From assembly GCF_002101785.1 (NCBI RefSeq), contig NZ_LQPJ01000136.1:1-64000 (forward strand): a DNA stretch of 64,000 nt, in the 5' to 3' direction. Positions 9,541-18,260 of this stretch are shown one piece after another. Numbering within the stretch: position 1 is the stretch's first letter; each line of letters opens with the position of its first letter. A program made the translations under genes and the position numbers. This stretch comes from Mycobacterium palustre. GTDB taxonomy: Bacteria; Actinomycetota; Actinomycetes; Mycobacteriales; Mycobacteriaceae. The notes beneath the pieces are model-generated. The model was not told the DNA's origin, made no database searches, and saw only the letters and a list, made by a program, of their open reading frames with translations.

Positions 9541-9984
9541 ATTACGGAAAGCGATGTGGAAATCGACGCGCCGGCCAACCTGGTGTGGGAGGTCTTCACC
9601 GACGTCGAGCGCTGGTCGGAGTGGACCGCTTCGGTGACCGAGCTCGTCGGCCTCGACGGTCCAAAGATCGCCGTTGGCAAGCGCTTTCGGATCAAACAGC
9701 CCAAACTGCCCACCCTGGTGTGGCAGGTCACGGAGCTGCAACCCGGCGCTTCGTGGACCTGGGTGCAACGATCCGCCGGCGGTTCGACGCTCGCTCGCCA
9801 CACGGTGACCCCTCTCTCGGAGGATCGCACCCTGGTGCACCAGACGCTCGACCAGAGCGGACCGATCGGCGCGGTCGTCGGGCGCCTCATGCGCGGCACG
9901 ACGCGCCGCTACCTGGCTTTGGAGGCACAGGGCCTGAAAGCCCGCAGCGAGCAGCTGCGGCACTCGCATGGCCCGGCCTCCTGA
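9538..9984 (+). CDS. SRPBCC (START/polyketide cyclase-like) domain protein
   Basis: 148 residues. SDVEIDAPANLVWEVFTDVERWSEWTASV is the standard N-terminal strand-helix of SRPBCC small-molecule-binding proteins, with the C-terminal long helix near GRLMRGTTRRYLALEAQGLK. These proteins hold hydrophobic ligands in a deep cavity; some are cyclases or hydrolases, many have unknown ligands. The start ATG lies inside the palindrome at 9521-9540 and there is no Shine-Dalgarno sequence, which fits a leaderless mRNA. It overlaps the TetR gene by 17 bp, so the two are translated from one message. Confidence 0.85.
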   Translation: MITESDVEIDAPANLVWEVFTDVERWSEWTASVTELVGLDGPKIAVGKRFRIKQPKLPTLVWQVTELQPGASWTWVQRSAGGSTLARHTVTPLSEDRTLVHQTLDQSGPIGAVVGRLMRGTTRRYLALEAQGLKARSEQLRHSHGPAS

Positions 9985-10516
9985 CCTCGAGCGGCGACAG
10001 CAGCTGCTCGATGCGCTCGTCGAGGAGTTCGCCGCCGGCGGCATCGGCGACCGCTCGCTGCGGGAAGTGGCCGCGGCGGTGGGCACCAGCCACCGAATGC
10101 TGCTGCACCACTTCGCCTCCCGCGACGAGCTGCTGCTCGCGATCGTCGAGGAGGTCGAGCGGCGGCAGATGGCGCTGCTGTCCGAACTGCCCATGGAGCC
10201 GGCCGAGGCGATGGCCGTCATGTGGGCAAGCCTGTGCCGCCCGGAGCTACGCCCGTTCGAGCGCCTCTTCTTCGAGTGCTACGCGCGCGGCGCGGCGGGC
10301 GAGCAGCCGTTCGTCCGGATGGTGCCGGGCGCCGTCGACGCGTGGCTGACCGAGATCGGCAGGGCGTCCGGCGGGACCGCCGATGCCGCGCTGGCGCGCC
10401 TCGGCCTCGCCGTCACGCGCGGGCTGCTGCTCGACCTGGTGGCCACCGACGACGACGCGGGCGTCACGGCGGCGGCCGAGGCGTTCGTCGGCCTTATCCG
10501 GAGCGGTACCGGTTGA
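9968..10516 (+). CDS. TetR-family transcriptional regulator
   Basis: 182 residues. The N-terminal TetR HTH covers RRQQLLDALVEEFAAGGIGDRSLREVAAAVGTSHRMLLHHFASRDELLLAIV. The C-terminal domain is helical and of normal length. It overlaps the end of the SRPBCC gene and is probably autoregulated through the palindrome at 9521-9540. Its 3' end converges on and overlaps the LLM oxidoreductase gene by 23 bp. Confidence 0.85.
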   Translation: MARPPDLERRQQLLDALVEEFAAGGIGDRSLREVAAAVGTSHRMLLHHFASRDELLLAIVEEVERRQMALLSELPMEPAEAMAVMWASLCRPELRPFERLFFECYARGAAGEQPFVRMVPGAVDAWLTEIGRASGGTADAALARLGLAVTRGLLLDLVATDDDAGVTAAAEAFVGLIRSGTG

Positions 10517-11327
10517 CCGAGGCGACGTGTTGGTCGAGCACGCGCAGCGACTCGTCGCGCGGGCGCGTGGGTAGGAGCAGGGCCACCTGGTCGAAACCCA
10601 ATTCTTCGGCGGCGCGCCAGTAGTCGTGATCGTCGGGCGTGCCGAACATCGCCAGCGGAACGTCGTGGCCGGCGCCGGCGCGCAGCTGGCCCACGCGCTT
10701 GGTGAGTTGTTCGACGGGAATTGGGTTGGAGATCCAGCCCGCACCGTGCCGAATCACCCTCTTGACCGTCGCGTCGGAGTTGCCGCCGATGAAGATCGGC
10801 GGATGCGGTTTGCGCACCGGCTTGGGGCGGCTGTACGCCGGCGGGAAGTCGACGTACTTGCCGTGGTACTCGGCGGGCTCGTCGGTCCAGAGCGCCTTGA
10901 TGGCCTCGATCCGCTCGTCCAGCAGCGCCCCGCGGGTTTTGGGATCGGTGCCATGGTCGCGCATCTCCTCGAGATTCCAACCGGCGCCCACCCCGAACAC
11001 GAACCGGCCGCCCGAAATCAGGTCGATGCTGGCGGCTTCCTTCGCGGTGATGATCGGGTCACGCTGGATCAGCAGCGCGATCCCGGTGAACAGCTCGATC
11101 TTCGACGTCACCGCCGCCGCGGCGGCCAGCGTGACGAACGGGTCGAGCGTGCGGTAGTAGGTCGACGGCAGTTCGCCCCCGAGCGGATACGGCGATTCCC
11201 GGCTTGCCGGGATGTGGGTGTGCTCGGCGATCACCAACGACTCGAATCCGCGTTCCTCGATCGCGCGCGCCAGCGAGACCGTGTCGATGCTGTCGTCGTT
11301 GACGAACGTGGAAATCCCGAACCTCAT
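10494..11327 (-). CDS. LLM-class F420-dependent oxidoreductase
   Basis: 277 residues, a single luciferase-like TIM-barrel domain. Family marks include MRFGISTF at the start, LVIAEHTHIP, RTLDPFVTLAAAAAVT, DLISGGRFVFGVGAGWN and PPIFIGGNSDATVKR. The TIGR03619-type LLM proteins of mycobacteria usually bind coenzyme F420 rather than FMN; the F420 assignment is by family and not provable here. The frame is open another 85 codons upstream, but MRFGIST is the conserved start, preceded by GGGGTGGTGCC. Substrate unknown. Confidence 0.85.
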   Translation of the reverse strand: MRFGISTFVNDDSIDTVSLARAIEERGFESLVIAEHTHIPASRESPYPLGGELPSTYYRTLDPFVTLAAAAAVTSKIELFTGIALLIQRDPIITAKEAASIDLISGGRFVFGVGAGWNLEEMRDHGTDPKTRGALLDERIEAIKALWTDEPAEYHGKYVDFPPAYSRPKPVRKPHPPIFIGGNSDATVKRVIRHGAGWISNPIPVEQLTKRVGQLRAGAGHDVPLAMFGTPDDHDYWRAAEELGFDQVALLLPTRPRDESLRVLDQHVASVNRYRSG

Positions 11328-11496
11328 GGCACCACCCCTAGTCTGTCTGCTCCGCGTGGCCAACACCCCCGAGCGACCCGTTATTCCGCCGCCCCGGACA
11401 GCAGCGGCGCCGCGGCCGGGCCGCGAGGTGTGGTTCCATCGGTACAGCAGGTTGCGCGGTGTTGCCGGGCACCGAAGGAGACGACTAAGGAGACAA

Positions 11497-12987
11497 GTGA
11501 CAGCACGACTCGGCGGGGTACTGGCGATCTCGTTTTTCTTGGCGCTGACGACGCTGCTGGCGCCGACGGCATCGGCCGACACCTACACCGATCAGGTGGT
11601 CAGCCGGTTCGACGCCCAGAACCATGTGGTGGCCGACTCGGCGGCGAACCCGCCGCTGCAGAACCCCGACAGGCTGAACCGGCAGATTCTGACCAGCCGG
11701 TGGACCTGGAGCCCGGGACCGCCCGTGTGGGTGGCGGCGGTGGCGCCCAGCCAGACCGGCGTGACGACGGCCGATGCCATCCACAACGCGTTCTTGGGTC
11801 GCGATCCCGCGTTCAGCGGAGTCATCTTGGTGATCGATTCGCGGGGCTACCATGTGCGCGCCTACAACGTTCCGAAGGTGATCGCGGACAGCGTCAATTC
11901 GTTCATGGGTCAGTCGGCCCGGGACCACCGCAACGACCCTTACGGCGCGACCAGCGAGTTCGTCACCAAGCTGGCCGACGTGACCGTGGCGTCCGGTGGG
12001 CCGGCGACCACCTCGCCCGTCGCGACCGCCAGGCACACCAGCGGGACGTCGCTGTGGGCGACGTTGGTCGTCGTCGCCGTCGTCCTTGCGGTGCCCGGCC
12101 TGATTTGGTTCGCCGTGCGACGAAATCGCAAGCGGCGCAAGGACGCCGACGCACGTGAACAGGTCAAGCAGGAGTTGATCGCCGCCGAATCGGATGCCAG
12201 TGACCTCGCCACCGCGGTGGTGAACGACAGCAGCGTCGACGTCAGCGCCGAGTCTTTGAAGGCCAACGCCAGCCTCTACGACGCGCGCAAGGCGTACGAG
12301 GCGGGCGACTACACCGCCGCGCGAGCGCACCTCGCCGTGGTGCGCTCGACCGCCGCCAAAGCCAATCGCAAGCTCAACCCGCACGACGCGGGCGGGTACG
12401 CGCCCAGACAGCCCGACGTAGAGGCGGTGGCGGCGGTGCCGGAAGGGGAACGCAGGCAGGCGACGGTGCGAGCGAAGAGCCCCGACGGCCGGTACGTGAC
12501 GATCAACAACAACAACTACACCACCACCCAGCAGCCGGGTTACACCAATTACTATCCCGGCGGCTACTACAACGGAGTGTTCTTTTACCCCGGCTTTTAC
12601 CCGTACCCGTTCTGGGGGGCGGGCTGGGGTTGGGCGCTCACCGACGTGCTGCTGATGGACGCGCTTTTGGACGACCACTGGGGCGGCAGCTACGAACGCG
12701 GCTTCGAGGACGGTCGAGATTCGGCGTGGGCCGATACCAACGCCGCCGACGGCAATCAGAACGGCAGTTATGACAGCCAGCAAGGCGATGTCGGCTTCGA
12801 CGGCAACTACGAATACTCCGGCGGTGCAGACACCGGGTTCGGCGCCAACGACTACTCCGGCGGCTATGACTCCGGCGGCGGCAGCTTCGACTTCGGCGGC
12901 TCGGATTTCGGCGGCGGGTCCGACTTCGGTGGGTCCGACTTCGGTGGGGGATTCGACTCGGGCGGCGGTGGCGACTCAGGTTTCTAG
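11497..12987 (+). CDS. secreted membrane-anchored TPM-like domain protein with Gly-rich tail
   Basis: 496 residues. The GTG start is preceded by AAGGAGA. An N-terminal signal (LAISFFLALTTLLAPTASA, probable cleavage before DTYTD) leads into an extracytoplasmic domain containing WVAAVAPSQTG and GVILVIDSRGYHVRAYNVPKV, similar to TPM (TLP18.3/Psb32/MOLO-1) domains. A transmembrane helix follows at about residues 186-208 (LWATLVVVAVVLAVPGLIWF), then an Arg/Lys-rich stop-transfer, a cytosolic helical stretch, and an aromatic Tyr/Pro/Gly segment. The last ~90 residues are repeats of Gly, Ser, Asp and Phe (GGSDFGGG units). TPM domains are often phosphatases or photosystem-repair-like factors; the role in mycobacteria is unknown. 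Confidence 0.75.
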   Translation: MTARLGGVLAISFFLALTTLLAPTASADTYTDQVVSRFDAQNHVVADSAANPPLQNPDRLNRQILTSRWTWSPGPPVWVAAVAPSQTGVTTADAIHNAFLGRDPAFSGVILVIDSRGYHVRAYNVPKVIADSVNSFMGQSARDHRNDPYGATSEFVTKLADVTVASGGPATTSPVATARHTSGTSLWATLVVVAVVLAVPGLIWFAVRRNRKRRKDADAREQVKQELIAAESDASDLATAVVNDSSVDVSAESLKANASLYDARKAYEAGDYTAARAHLAVVRSTAAKANRKLNPHDAGGYAPRQPDVEAVAAVPEGERRQATVRAKSPDGRYVTINNNNYTTTQQPGYTNYYPGGYYNGVFFYPGFYPYPFWGAGWGWALTDVLLMDALLDDHWGGSYERGFEDGRDSAWADTNAADGNQNGSYDSQQGDVGFDGNYEYSGGADTGFGANDYSGGYDSGGGSFDFGGSDFGGGSDFGGSDFGGGFDSGGGGDSGF

Positions 12988-13103
12988 ACCTGTTCGGCCG
13001 CAACATCATTCGGCGGATCGATCAGTTCGTTGAAGTCGGTCACGGTGTAGATGCCGTCGGTGAAGTGGAACGACCCATCGTCGCGCACCTCGCGCGCCCA
13101 CAT
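12984..13103 (-). other. short ORF, possible gene remnant
   Basis: A 39-codon stretch with non-shadow composition (GSFHFTDGIYTVTDFNELIDPP) is read on the minus strand in a different frame from the MFS gene that ends here. It looks like the C-terminus of some protein whose N-terminal part has been lost, or whose junction with the MFS gene is frameshifted. I do not recognise the family. It shares its last bases with the 3' end of the TPM-like gene. Confidence 0.3.
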
Positions 13104-14286
13104 CGCTGCCGCGCGGCCGCACCGAACTGGATGTCGAGTTCGCGGCGGCGGACCGATCCCGGCCGAGCGGAACCAGGGGCACCGCGGCCAACGGAAACAG
13201 CGCGCAAAGCGCCCATGCCGCAGGGTATTCGGATGCCATGACCAGAGCACCGAAAAGCGGCGGGGCGGCCGCGGCCGTCAGCCGCTGGGCCGTGTTCTGC
13301 GCCCCTAGCGCGCGGCCGCTCCAAAATGGGCCGGCGGCTTCGGTGATCGCGGTGGCCTCCAGCCCGTTGTCAAGCACCGCGATTACCGAGATGGCGACCA
13401 TCAGGAACACCCCGGATGCGGAACCGGTGCTGTCGGTGAGGGCGAGCAGCAACAGGGTCACGGCCGCGGCCATCGCGATGGTACGAACGGGCCGCAGGCG
13501 CGAGCCGACGCGATCCGACCAGCGGCCGACGGCGATTCGGCCCACCGCACCGAGCACCTGTGAAAGGGTGACCAGGCCCCCGGCGGCCGCGACCGACCAG
13601 CCGCGGTGATGCATCAGCCACACGAGCATGAATGTCACGGTCACCGCCTGCGGCACCATCAGCAGGCCGGCCGCCGCATGGATTCGCCACAACACACACG
13701 AGTCGCGGTAGGGACTGGCGAGCTCCTCGGCGGTGGCCGTCCGCCGCGGCTTGCGGGGCGGATCGACGATGCCGATCGCGCTGGCGACGGCGGCCACGGT
13801 GCACATCAGGGCGAGAAACATCAGCCCCCGGCGTGGTCCGTGTTCGGCGAGTTCCGGTATCACCAGGGCACCCAATGCGATGCCCAACGGTTGCGCGGTC
13901 TGGCGGATTCCCATCGCCAAGCCGCGTTGGCGGGGCGCAAACCATGCGGACACCAGGCGGCCCCCGGCGGCGTTACAGCTGGCCGCGGCCATCCCACCGA
14001 GGAAGAGATAGGTGCCGATCATTGCCATCGAGTGGGCCGACGCCGCGGCGTAGGCCGCGGCCGCCGTGAGGGCCGAGCCCAGCGCGAGCACCGCCCGTTC
14101 GCCCACCCGGTCCAGCACGTAGCCCCAGAGAACGAGCGTGACGACCATGCCCCAACTCGGCATGGTCGACAACAGCGTGGCTTCGGTCAACGGGATGCCC
14201 CGACGAGCCTGCAGCGAGGGAATCAGGAACGCAACCCCGTTGATGAAGAGAAACGACGTCGCCGTGACGCCCAGCGAGATGACCAT
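13006..14286 (-). CDS. MFS transporter (monocarboxylate/oxalate-formate antiporter-like)
   Basis: About 426 residues. Twelve hydrophobic helices are visible from MVISLGVTATSFLFINGVAFL to WALCALFPLAAVPLVPLG. GYVLDRVGERAVLALG is the first conserved MFS loop and GRIAVGRWSDRVGSRL the second half equivalent. The last ~50 residues (after LGRDRS) are Arg/Ser-rich and read through sequence that looks coding in another frame, so the natural stop was probably lost by a frameshift or the gene simply runs on. Substrate unknown; other plus-strand and minus-strand MFS genes nearby are not close paralogues by eye. Confidence 0.75.
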   Translation of the reverse strand: MVISLGVTATSFLFINGVAFLIPSLQARRGIPLTEATLLSTMPSWGMVVTLVLWGYVLDRVGERAVLALGSALTAAAAYAAASAHSMAMIGTYLFLGGMAAASCNAAGGRLVSAWFAPRQRGLAMGIRQTAQPLGIALGALVIPELAEHGPRRGLMFLALMCTVAAVASAIGIVDPPRKPRRTATAEELASPYRDSCVLWRIHAAAGLLMVPQAVTVTFMLVWLMHHRGWSVAAAGGLVTLSQVLGAVGRIAVGRWSDRVGSRLRPVRTIAMAAAVTLLLLALTDSTGSASGVFLMVAISVIAVLDNGLEATAITEAAGPFWSGRALGAQNTAQRLTAAAAPPLFGALVMASEYPAAWALCALFPLAAVPLVPLGRDRSAAANSTSSSVRPRGSDVGARGARRWVVPLHRRHLHRDRLQRTDRSAE

Positions 14287-14703
14287 GATCGACCACCGCG
14301 CGCCGACCCCCAGTCGGTAGGGAACGTCCGACTCCTTTAGAATCCAGCCATATTGGCATAGGACATGACCGTCGAATGGCCCCGGGAGCTTGGCACGGCC
14401 CGCGTAACTTATTGAAATCTAAGGCGATTCCTAACCCGTAGTCAGGTCGTGCGCGTAGCCAGCTACCGCGGTGTTGCGAGATACGCTGGGCCACCAGGTG
14501 TCTCGCGAACCGTCGCGCCGGGCCGCCGCGGTCACGCAAAGCGCTATTCCACAGCCGCAATACACGAAATTCTTAGGTCACAAGTGGGCACCCCCGAAGC
14601 GCTGACGCATCGGTCGCGCGACGCAATACGGCCGCCGCGCAATCGAATGATTCGACCGGCCCCAGAACGGGTACCCCTAGCAGTCTCAGTCGAGCAGGGG
14701 GAG
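14287..14703. other. gene-free stretch of about 417 bp
   Basis: No protein frame here has convincing codon composition or family motifs. It should contain the promoters of the MFS gene (minus) and the small zinc-ribbon gene (plus); GAGCAGGGGGAG immediately before 14704 is the ribosome site of the latter. The region is AT-richer around 14335-14425. No clear repeat, tRNA or riboswitch was recognised. Confidence 0.5.
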
Positions 14704-14880
14704 ATGGACATGGCGGTTGAGCGTGGTCACGCGCGATGCCCGCGCTGCATGGCGTGGGCCGAGTACCAAATTTTGGAGCGCGGCGATGACAGGCTCGAGT
14801 ACCAGGTGCGATGCGATGCCTGTGGCAACCTGCACTCCGAGGTGACGGCCGTATCGACCATGCGGACGGCGGCCGCCTAG
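14704..14880 (+). CDS. small zinc-ribbon-like protein
   Basis: 58 residues. Two CxxC pairs, CPRC (residues 13-16) and CDAC near 38-41, are spaced about 22 residues apart, a zinc-ribbon layout. GAGCAGGGGGAG precedes the ATG; a second ATG two codons later is possible. Such single-ribbon proteins are common in mycobacteria and are usually of unknown function, possibly nucleic-acid or protein binding. A LysR gene follows on the opposite strand. Confidence 0.65.
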   Translation: MDMAVERGHARCPRCMAWAEYQILERGDDRLEYQVRCDACGNLHSEVTAVSTMRTAAA

Positions 14881-14899
14881 GTGTCCGCCATAGCCTCGC

Positions 14900-15805
14900 T
14901 CACGCGTTCCCGTCATCGGATTGCTGGACGGCCGCGGCGGAGGCGATGAAGTCGCGGGCCGGGCGCGACAGCGGCCGAGTGGAGTTCCAGATCATCCCGA
15001 CGTCGCGGTAGGCGTCGGCATCGGCCAGCGGCAGCGTGACGATCCCCGACGCGTCTCGGCCGCCGTCGATCGGTATCAAACTGATTCCCAGTCCCGCGCC
15101 CACCAGGCCGACGGTGGTGGCCAGGTTCGCCGATTCCAAGACGATCCGCGGCTCGAATTGCGCTGCGGCGCAAAGTTGGTCGAGAAGCTGCCGCATGCCG
15201 AAGCCCGCGTGCATGGCGACGAAGGGCTCGTCGGAAAGCTGCCTCATGGAAACCGCCGCCGCGCCCGCCAGGCGGTGGCCGGGAGGAACGGCGATGCCGA
15301 GCCGCTGGCGGAAAAGGCTGCGCCAGGCCAACGTCGGCCTGATCGGCCGCGGTGACACCAGGCCCACGTCGAGGGATCCGGACGACACCAGATCGCCGAT
15401 CCATTCCGCGGCGCCCTCCTTCAACGCGAACGCCACGCGGGGGGATGTCTTGGTGAAGTCGGCGATCAGCCGGGGGACCACCTTGGCGCCGAACGAGCGC
15501 AAAAAACCCAGTCGCATCTCGCCCACCGCGGGGTTGGCCAGGTCGTCGATGGCGCGGCGGGCCGAATCGAGTTCGAGCTGAGCGCGCCGCGCGTGCCGGT
15601 AGAAGATGCGGCCATAGGCGTTGAGCGACAGCCGCTTGCCGCGGCGTTCGAACAAGGAGGCCCCCAGCTGCCGCTCCAGGCGGGCCAACATCCGCGTGAG
15701 CGTGGGCTGCGCGACGTGCAGCTGTTCGGCAGCGGCGGTGACGTGTTGTAGCTCGGCGAGTGTGATGAACCACTCGTAGTCACCGCTGTGCGAACCCACT
15801 ACCAC
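14900..15805 (-). CDS. LysR-family transcriptional regulator
   Basis: 301 residues. The N-terminal HTH reads ITLAELQHVTAAAEQLHVAQPTLTRMLARLERQLGASLFERRGKRLSLNAYG, a textbook LysR domain. The C-terminal effector domain includes VGLVGAGLGISLIPIDGG. It diverges from the MFS gene at 15884 with a short 78-bp spacer, so it very likely controls that transporter. The GTG start at 15805 gives a slightly long N-terminus; no alternative is clearly better. Confidence 0.85.
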   Translation of the reverse strand: MVVGSHSGDYEWFITLAELQHVTAAAEQLHVAQPTLTRMLARLERQLGASLFERRGKRLSLNAYGRIFYRHARRAQLELDSARRAIDDLANPAVGEMRLGFLRSFGAKVVPRLIADFTKTSPRVAFALKEGAAEWIGDLVSSGSLDVGLVSPRPIRPTLAWRSLFRQRLGIAVPPGHRLAGAAAVSMRQLSDEPFVAMHAGFGMRQLLDQLCAAAQFEPRIVLESANLATTVGLVGAGLGISLIPIDGGRDASGIVTLPLADADAYRDVGMIWNSTRPLSRPARDFIASAAAVQQSDDGNA

Positions 15806-15883
15806 AGCTTATGCGGCAAATGCATGAGAATCAGGCTCATAATTCATTTCAGTTCCTTGGGCGGGCCGCGAAGCATCGCCGCT

Positions 15884-17134
15884 ATGGATTCCGAACGGAC
15901 CGCGGCCGCGCACCGCTCCGGCAGCAGTGGGTATCGGAGGGTGACCGCCGCGGTGTGCAGCGCGGGGTTGGCGAGCTTCGCGGCGATGTACTGCACCCAG
16001 GCGTTGCTGCCCGAATTGTCGGCGCATTACCGCATCTCGCCGGCGGCCGCGGCGCTCACGGTCTCGGTGACCACGGCGATGCTGGCGCTGTCAATCGTTC
16101 CGGCCAGCGTGCTTTCCGAGCGCTTCGGGCGGGTCACGGTGATGTGCACGTCGGCGGTGGTTTCCAGCGCGATCGGGTTGCTCCTGCCCCTCAGCCCGAC
16201 GCTCGAGGTTCTGCTGGTGGGGCGGGCATTGCAGGGCATGGCGCTGGCGGGCGTTCCGGCCGTCGCGATGGCGTATCTGGCCGAGGAGGTGCACGCCGAG
16301 TCGCTTGGTTCCGCGATGGGACGGTACATCGCCGGGACGACCGTGGGCGGCCTGGTGGGGCGGATCGTCCCCTCCCTGGTGGTCGATGTCAGCAGCTGGC
16401 AAGTCGCGCTGCTCGCCTGCTCGGCGACGACCCTGGCCGCCACGGTGGCGTTCGCCGCGTTCGTACCCAGGTCCCGGGGCTTCGCCCCGAAGAAGGCGGG
16501 CCTGCGGACCACCTGGCGCGGGCTCGTCGCCCACCTGCGAAACCCGTTGCTATGCAGGCTTTTCACCCTAGGGTTCACGCTGATGGGCGGGTTTGTGACG
16601 GTGTACAACTACATGGGATATCGGCTGATCGCGCGCCCCTTCGGACTGGCGTCGTCGGTCGCCGGAATGTTGTTCCTGCTCTATCTGGCGGGAACCGTGT
16701 CCTCCACCGTGGCCGGGCGGTTGGCCGACCGCAGGGGCCGGGCGTTCGTGCTGGGCGGCGCGTTGCCGATCACGATGGTAGGCCTGCTGATGACCGTGCC
16801 GCAGGCGGTGGTAACGGTCGTGATCGGTGTCGCGGTGTTCACCGCCGGCTTTTTCGCCGCGCACACCGTGGCCAGCAGCTGGGTGGGCGCCGCGGCCGGC
16901 CGCAACCGCGGCGGGGCATCGGCGTTGTACCTGTTCAGCTACTACCTCGGTAGCTCGGCTGCGGGCGCGCTCGGCGGGCTGGTGTACGGCGTCGGGGGGT
17001 GGCCGGCGACGGTGACGTTCGTGGCCGCGCTGCTGCTGACCGCGCTCGTGGTGGCCGCATCCCTGATGCGCCGGCGTCCGCCGCCGAAACTGCCTGTGCG
17101 GCCTTTGAATGTCCGACAGGCGCCAGCGGTCTAA
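15884..17134 (+). CDS. MFS transporter (YnfM/arabinose-efflux-like)
   Basis: 416 residues with twelve predicted helices. SERFGRVTVMCTSAVVSSAIGLLLPLSP is the conserved first loop and adjoining helix, and GRALQGMALAGVPAVAMAYLAEEV is typical of the YnfM-like efflux subgroup. The start at MDSERT leaves a Ser/Gly-rich cytosolic leader before the first helix; the 32 codons upstream overlap the LysR promoter and are not counted. The gene is divergent from that LysR gene. Function as an efflux pump is inferred from family only. Confidence 0.85.
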   Translation: MDSERTAAAHRSGSSGYRRVTAAVCSAGLASFAAMYCTQALLPELSAHYRISPAAAALTVSVTTAMLALSIVPASVLSERFGRVTVMCTSAVVSSAIGLLLPLSPTLEVLLVGRALQGMALAGVPAVAMAYLAEEVHAESLGSAMGRYIAGTTVGGLVGRIVPSLVVDVSSWQVALLACSATTLAATVAFAAFVPRSRGFAPKKAGLRTTWRGLVAHLRNPLLCRLFTLGFTLMGGFVTVYNYMGYRLIARPFGLASSVAGMLFLLYLAGTVSSTVAGRLADRRGRAFVLGGALPITMVGLLMTVPQAVVTVVIGVAVFTAGFFAAHTVASSWVGAAAGRNRGGASALYLFSYYLGSSAAGALGGLVYGVGGWPATVTFVAALLLTALVVAASLMRRRPPPKLPVRPLNVRQAPAV

Positions 17135-17298
17135 CGCGTAGATTCGTCGGCGACGTCGTGGCGGGACTGGTGCAAACCCGGTGCATCCCGCTCGTCGTCC
17201 TGGTGTTCCAGCTCCTCCTGCAGGACGCGCTGCTCCTCGGTCGCTTTCCGCGCGTCCACGGGCGCCGCCGGTGGGTCGATGTTGACTTGCTGGTCCAC
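17131..17298 (-). CDS. small charged hypothetical protein
   Basis: 55 residues starting VDQQVNIDPPAAPVDARKA from a GTG, with GGAGG ten bases upstream. The middle (TEEQRVLQEELEHQDDERD) is highly charged and probably helical. The ribosome site, non-shadow composition and lack of overlap with other genes (except 3 bp at the convergent MFS stop) support it. No family recognised. Confidence 0.55.
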   Translation of the reverse strand: MDQQVNIDPPAAPVDARKATEEQRVLQEELEHQDDERDAPGLHQSRHDVADESTR

Positions 17299-17504
17299 GC
17301 GAATTCCTCCGAGCGTCTAGTGGCTTTCGTCTTAGGATCTCCCGTATCGCGGGCTTCGAAACCCCCCAGTCGAGCCGGCTGGCGTACAGTTGATTCATAG
17401 GCTTGGCATAGCGACCGCCCATCCAGTGGCGCGATCCTTAAGTCAGGACCGAAATCTCTTGGAGCCAAAGCACTTAACGGCGATCCACATGCTTGGGGGG
17501 AACG

Positions 17505-18242
17505 TTGAGCTATCGAGCCGAGATGGCCGTGCGGGGCAAGCCTTTCGGGCCGGTCGCGACGCCCGACGACGGTGGACAGTTCGTCGGCGGCGCCGTCGCC
17601 GTTTCCGCCAAGCCGCGGCTGCGCGGTTGGATCCACCAGTATTGCGCCGTCGCGGCCCTGCTGGCTGGCGCGCCCCTGGTCGCGGTGTCGTGGGCGGAGG
17701 CATCCAAGCGGGCGGGCCACTCGACGCTGACCTATGCCCTGGCCATCGTGGCGATGTTCGCCGTGAGCGCCACCTATCACCGCGTGCACTGGGAATCGGA
17801 CGTCTTCAGGAACTGGATGCGGCGTCTCGACCACTCGATGATCTTCGTCCTCATCGCCGGCACCTACACGCCCTTCGTCAGGTTGAACATGCCCCGCGGA
17901 ACGGGGCACGTGGTGCTCGCCCTCGTCTGGGGCGGCGCGCTGGCCGGGATCGCGCTGACACTGTTTTGGCCGACCGCCCCGCGCTGGCTGAACGTGACGC
18001 TCTACCTGCTGCTGGGCTGGGTGGCGGTCTGGTACACCCGGATGATCGTGCACAACGCCGGTTTGACCGCGACGGTGCTGCTGGCGGTGGGCGGCGCGCT
18101 GTACAGCCTCGGCGCGGTGTTCTACGGGCTGCGCCGGCCCGACCCGTGGCCGACGACGTTCGGTTATCACGAGATCTTTCACGCGTGCACCGCGATCGCG
18201 GCGATCTGCCAATACGTCGCGATCTGGTTCGCGGTCTTCTGA
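17505..18242 (+). CDS. hemolysin III (PAQR/YqfA-type) membrane protein
   Basis: About 245 residues. Seven membrane helices are visible from residue 45 on. The conserved PAQR elements are present: SATYHRVHW in helix 2/3, RRLDHSMIFVLIAGTYTPF, and the C-terminal FGYHEIFHACTAIAAICQYVAIW with the histidines that bind zinc in adiponectin-receptor-like proteins. Bacterial members (HlyIII, YqfA/TrhA) influence membrane energetics; hemolysis is not established for this branch. The start is ambiguous among TTG 17493, TTG 17505 and ATG 17523; a G-run lies just upstream. Confidence 0.85.
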   Translation: MSYRAEMAVRGKPFGPVATPDDGGQFVGGAVAVSAKPRLRGWIHQYCAVAALLAGAPLVAVSWAEASKRAGHSTLTYALAIVAMFAVSATYHRVHWESDVFRNWMRRLDHSMIFVLIAGTYTPFVRLNMPRGTGHVVLALVWGGALAGIALTLFWPTAPRWLNVTLYLLLGWVAVWYTRMIVHNAGLTATVLLAVGGALYSLGAVFYGLRRPDPWPTTFGYHEIFHACTAIAAICQYVAIWFAVF

Positions 18243-18260
18243 AACCGGTTGGCGGGCTGA

